From Defluviicoccus sp046348835 (lineage in GTDB: Bacteria > Pseudomonadota > Alphaproteobacteria > Rhodospirillales > Defluviicoccaceae): a DNA stretch of 64,000 nt. Shown piece after piece: positions 61,729 through 64,000 of this stretch. Within the stretch, counting starts at the first letter, position 1, and every line of letters begins with the position of its first letter. Location of the stretch: NCBI GenBank assembly GCA_046348835.1, contig JAXMDM010000006.1, positions 1 to 64,000 on the forward strand. Direction: 5' to 3'. The position numbers and the translations under genes are program-made. The notes below the pieces were generated by a model, which saw only the letters and a list, made by a program, of their open reading frames with translations, did not search any database and was not told where the DNA came from.

Positions 61729-63084
61729 TCAGCGCATGGCGAAGCGTTCCTGGTGAAAATCCGCCGCAGGCATGCCCTTGGCGACGAAATCGCGCTTCAA
61801 CGCGTTGCCGAACTTGAGCGGCCCGCAGAACCACAGGCTCGCCGATGGCCAGTCGGGAACCAGGCGGCGGATGGTCTCGCCGGACAGATGCGGATCGCGC
61901 GAGGTCACGGTGATGTGGAGATGAACGCCGGCGGCGTCGGCATCGGCCCTGAGCTTCCCCAGCGCCCGGTCCGAAACATCGGCCGTCGAATGGAAAAGAT
62001 GGATGACCTGGGTGCTTTCGACCATGGCCAGAAGCTTCATCCGGGCGACGAAAGGGGTGATGCCGACGCCGGCGCCGACCCAGATCTGACTGGGCCTGCC
62101 ATCTTCGAAGTTGAAGCAGCCGTGCGGACCTTCCACCTTGACCTTGCATCCCGGCGCAAACTCGTCACGCAGCCTGGCGGTGTAATCCCCGAGTTCCTTG
62201 GCGATGAACATCAAGGTGCGATCGGTCGTGTTCCAGGCCGAAGCGATGGTGAAGGGATGCGCGCCCTCCCACGCCCGGGTGGTGAGGAAGGCGAATTGCC
62301 CCGGCTCGTGCCCCGGCCATCCCTCGGCCAAGCGAATGTGGGTCTCCAGGACGCGAAGCTCCGGATACCAGGTCTGCGCGGTGACGACGCCATCCACCCC
62401 GGCGCGGACGCCGAGGCGGCGGGCGAGCACCACGGCGGCGGCGGCGACGCCGGCAACCAGCGTCACCGCCATCGCCCAACCGATCGGCTGCATCCAGTAG
62501 GCCGGCCTCACCAGCACCAGCGCATGATAGACGAGCGCCAGAAAAACCGCGGTCATCAGCACGTGGGTGATGGCGAACAGGCGATAGGGGATCTTCTTGA
62601 TCAGGGCGATGAGGATGAGGACGACAGCGGTGTAGAACGCCCACTCGCCGACCTGCTTGGCGACGCCGATCTGGTCGGCAAAGAGGCTCAAGGTCCTGGC
62701 CGGGCCGGGCGAGGCACCGGCAGCGCCGGCCGCGGCGCCCGGCGACGGCCCGCCGCCACCGCCACCACCGCCGCCGGCAAACAGGTGCCGGCCCTCCGCA
62801 TACCACCAGTGCAGCGTGGCGAAGACGAGCGCGGTCACGCCGATCCACTTGTGCAGCCAGTACATCTTGTCGAGGCCGTCCAGCGCCGGCTCCAGCCACT
62901 TCGGCCGCGCCGCCAGCACGACGGCGAAGCACATGCTGCCGATCGCCAGCATTCCCGACAGCTGGACGATTCCGTGGCGAAAAGATCGCTGATCGGGGGA
63001 GAAGAGCGCCTGGCCGTCGGCTAGCAACCACAGCGCCGCCAGCAGGACGATGAAACCGACGGTCAGCCCGACACCTGTTTTCAT
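61729..63084 (-). CDS. Ferric-reductase-like transmembrane flavoprotein
   Basis: 451 residues from the ATG at 63084 (GGGAGG upstream). The N-terminal half has helices with haem-region histidines (MYWLHKWIGVTALVFATLHWWYAEGRH; ITHVLMTAVFLALVYHALVLV), split by a nine-Gly run and Pro/Ala-rich loop. The C-terminal half is a ferredoxin-NADP-reductase-type domain (GQFAFLTTRAWEGAHPFTIAS for FAD; VGAGVGITPFVARMK for NAD(P); WFCGPLKFGNALKRDF). It should pass electrons across the inner membrane, perhaps to Fe(III). Confidence 0.9.
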   Translation of the reverse strand: MKTGVGLTVGFIVLLAALWLLADGQALFSPDQRSFRHGIVQLSGMLAIGSMCFAVVLAARPKWLEPALDGLDKMYWLHKWIGVTALVFATLHWWYAEGRHLFAGGGGGGGGGPSPGAAAGAAGASPGPARTLSLFADQIGVAKQVGEWAFYTAVVLILIALIKKIPYRLFAITHVLMTAVFLALVYHALVLVRPAYWMQPIGWAMAVTLVAGVAAAAVVLARRLGVRAGVDGVVTAQTWYPELRVLETHIRLAEGWPGHEPGQFAFLTTRAWEGAHPFTIASAWNTTDRTLMFIAKELGDYTARLRDEFAPGCKVKVEGPHGCFNFEDGRPSQIWVGAGVGITPFVARMKLLAMVESTQVIHLFHSTADVSDRALGKLRADADAAGVHLHITVTSRDPHLSGETIRRLVPDWPSASLWFCGPLKFGNALKRDFVAKGMPAADFHQERFAMR

Positions 63085-63216
63085 GGGAGGCCTCCCGAAC
63101 CCGGACAAGCGCTGCCGGCCATCCGGCTGATCGACGACGACAAAGGTCGTAACCGGCACGACTAGCCGAAGTTCCTCCGTCCACCGACCGGTGAACCGGC
63201 CGGTCGGTGGTCCACA

Positions 63217-63861
63217 TTATAGACGTTCGATCTTGCGCGCCGCCTCATCGATGGCGTCGGCCATGGCGAGGACCACCGTCTTGTCGGCGCCACCCGATAA
63301 GCGCTGCTGCAGCGCCGTCTTCAGGTTGGTCATGGCGCGAAAGACCGGGCCGGCGTCGAGGGCCTCGCTGGTCAGGCGCAGGGCTTCGAGCCGCTGCATC
63401 GTCGCTTCGGCTTCCTTGCGGTTCTCTTCGAGGTAGGCGAGGCCGGCGGGGGTGATGGCGTAGAGCTTGCGCGTCCCCTCGGTCGCCTGCGCCTGCACCT
63501 GGTCCATGTCCTCCAGCAGGCTCAGGGTCGGATAGACGACGCCCGGGCTCGGTGCATAGGCGCCGCCGGTGCGCGCCTCGATTTCGCGGATCAGGTCGTA
63601 GCCGTGGCGGGGCTGGCCCTCCAGCAGCAACAGGAACACGAGCCGAAGCTCGCCGCTTTCGAACATCCGGCGGCGTCCGCGCGGCCCGCCCGGTTCGTGC
63701 CGGTGGCGGTCGAAGCCGCGGCGGAACCCGCCCTCTTCCCTCGGCCCACCGCGGGGGCCGCCGCCGGGGCCGCGATGCGCCTCCCAGCCCTCGCGCTCGG
63801 CCCCGCGGTCGGCCCGGTGTCCGCCATCGCAATGGCGGCTCAGCATGGTGTGATGTCTCAT
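63217..63861 (-). CDS. PadR-family regulator with His/Arg-rich N-terminus
   Basis: 214 residues from the ATG at 63861 (GAGGA upstream). The first 65 residues are rich in His, Arg, Gly and Glu (MRHHTMLSRHCDGGHR... FDRHRHEPGG). The PadR winged helix follows (GELRLVFLLLLEGQPRHGYDLIREIEARTGG then PSPGVVYPTLSLLEDMDQV), then a helical dimerisation domain. The His-rich region may bind metal (inference). It is 132 bases upstream of the ferric-reductase-like gene and probably controls it together with its own promoter. Confidence 0.9.
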   Translation of the reverse strand: MRHHTMLSRHCDGGHRADRGAEREGWEAHRGPGGGPRGGPREEGGFRRGFDRHRHEPGGPRGRRRMFESGELRLVFLLLLEGQPRHGYDLIREIEARTGGAYAPSPGVVYPTLSLLEDMDQVQAQATEGTRKLYAITPAGLAYLEENRKEAEATMQRLEALRLTSEALDAGPVFRAMTNLKTALQQRLSGGADKTVVLAMADAIDEAARKIERL

Positions 63862-63896
63862 TAAAATCCTCGTTCTATGGGCGATATGCCCGCTTC

Positions 63897-63928
63897 AGAT
63901 GCATCTAAGATATATCTCAGATAGTCTG
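63897..63928. promoter_or_regulatory. Three-site AGATNNATCT operator array
   Basis: AGATGCATCT at 63897-63906, AGATATATCT at 63908-63917, and a third AGAT half (AGATAGTCTG) from 63919. All three start exactly 11 bases apart, one helical turn. The first two are perfect palindromes. The array lies 36 bases upstream of the PadR start and is AT-rich. It is likely the PadR operator region. Confidence 0.65.
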
Positions 63929-64000
63929 AAACAAGGGGCACGGACGCGTTTTTTTCATCCGCCATGCGCCCGAGGGCGCACCGGTGGTCGGACGAAACGA

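Overview
This window is a gene-dense piece of a chromosome with very high G+C and codon use to match. It most likely comes from an alphaproteobacterium of the Rhodospirillales / Rhodospirillaceae type. The grounds are conserved neighbourhoods and gene types: ubiK-ybjN-proC; htpX-rsmB-heparinase near purH; a MarR regulator divergent from ilvE; a DUF1674 protein; uvrC-pgsA-moaD-moaE; S41 protease-YibQ-rppH; and a ferritin-like protein with encapsulin resembling the Rhodospirillum rubrum EncFtn system. I cannot name genus or species. I see no rRNA, tRNA, prophage, insertion sequence or CRISPR array.

Regions 1-24 kb. A partial gene and a lipoprotein pair are followed by a REP-like inverted pair and an EAL phosphodiesterase. 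Next come a VOC protein, a ParD-like antitoxin with a broken ParE, and a MaoC protein divergent from an HxlR regulator with two matching operator-like sites. A pyruvyltransferase, ubiK-ybjN-proC, a phosphoesterase and a cNMP-binding protein follow. Then come a DMT transporter plus nucleotide-sugar dehydrogenase (translationally coupled), a formylglutamate hydrolase / GCS2 / CBS run, purH, a phytase-like esterase, an NDH-2-like flavoprotein coupled to a glutamate-receptor-like K+ channel, and a zinc-finger C-methyltransferase coupled to a heparinase-like protein.

Regions 25-44 kb. rsmB and htpX, an SDH assembly factor-like protein and a 900-residue TPR protein come first. Two SMR-type half transporters overlap an L,D-transpeptidase, followed by a Tat-exported DUF882 peptidase. 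The queuosine genes queA-tgt-queF, an acetyltransferase, an EnvZ/OmpR-type system and MarR/ilvE follow. The last part is a threefold tandem duplication of a two-gene cassette for small secreted proteins, in which the second gene has decayed in two copies.

Regions 44-64 kb. A long leftward block carries GST, LOG, HAD, moaE, moaD, pgsA, uvrC, folB, a pteridine-reductase-like SDR, rppH, yibQ, an S41 protease, a hemD-like gene, an unknown membrane protein and a double-length TAXI binding protein. It is followed by a BRCT/HTH/TPR protein, then an iron-handling section: encapsulin, EncFtn cargo ferritin, a ferric-reductase-like flavocytochrome, and a PadR regulator with a three-site operator array in 11-bp register.

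The points most worth a second look are the decaying tandem cassette (41.4-43.7 kb), the PadR operator array next to the encapsulin section, the fused double TAXI protein, the GluR0-like channel coupled to a flavoprotein, the matched HxlR sites, and a MoaD whose C-terminal Gly-Gly is not terminal.
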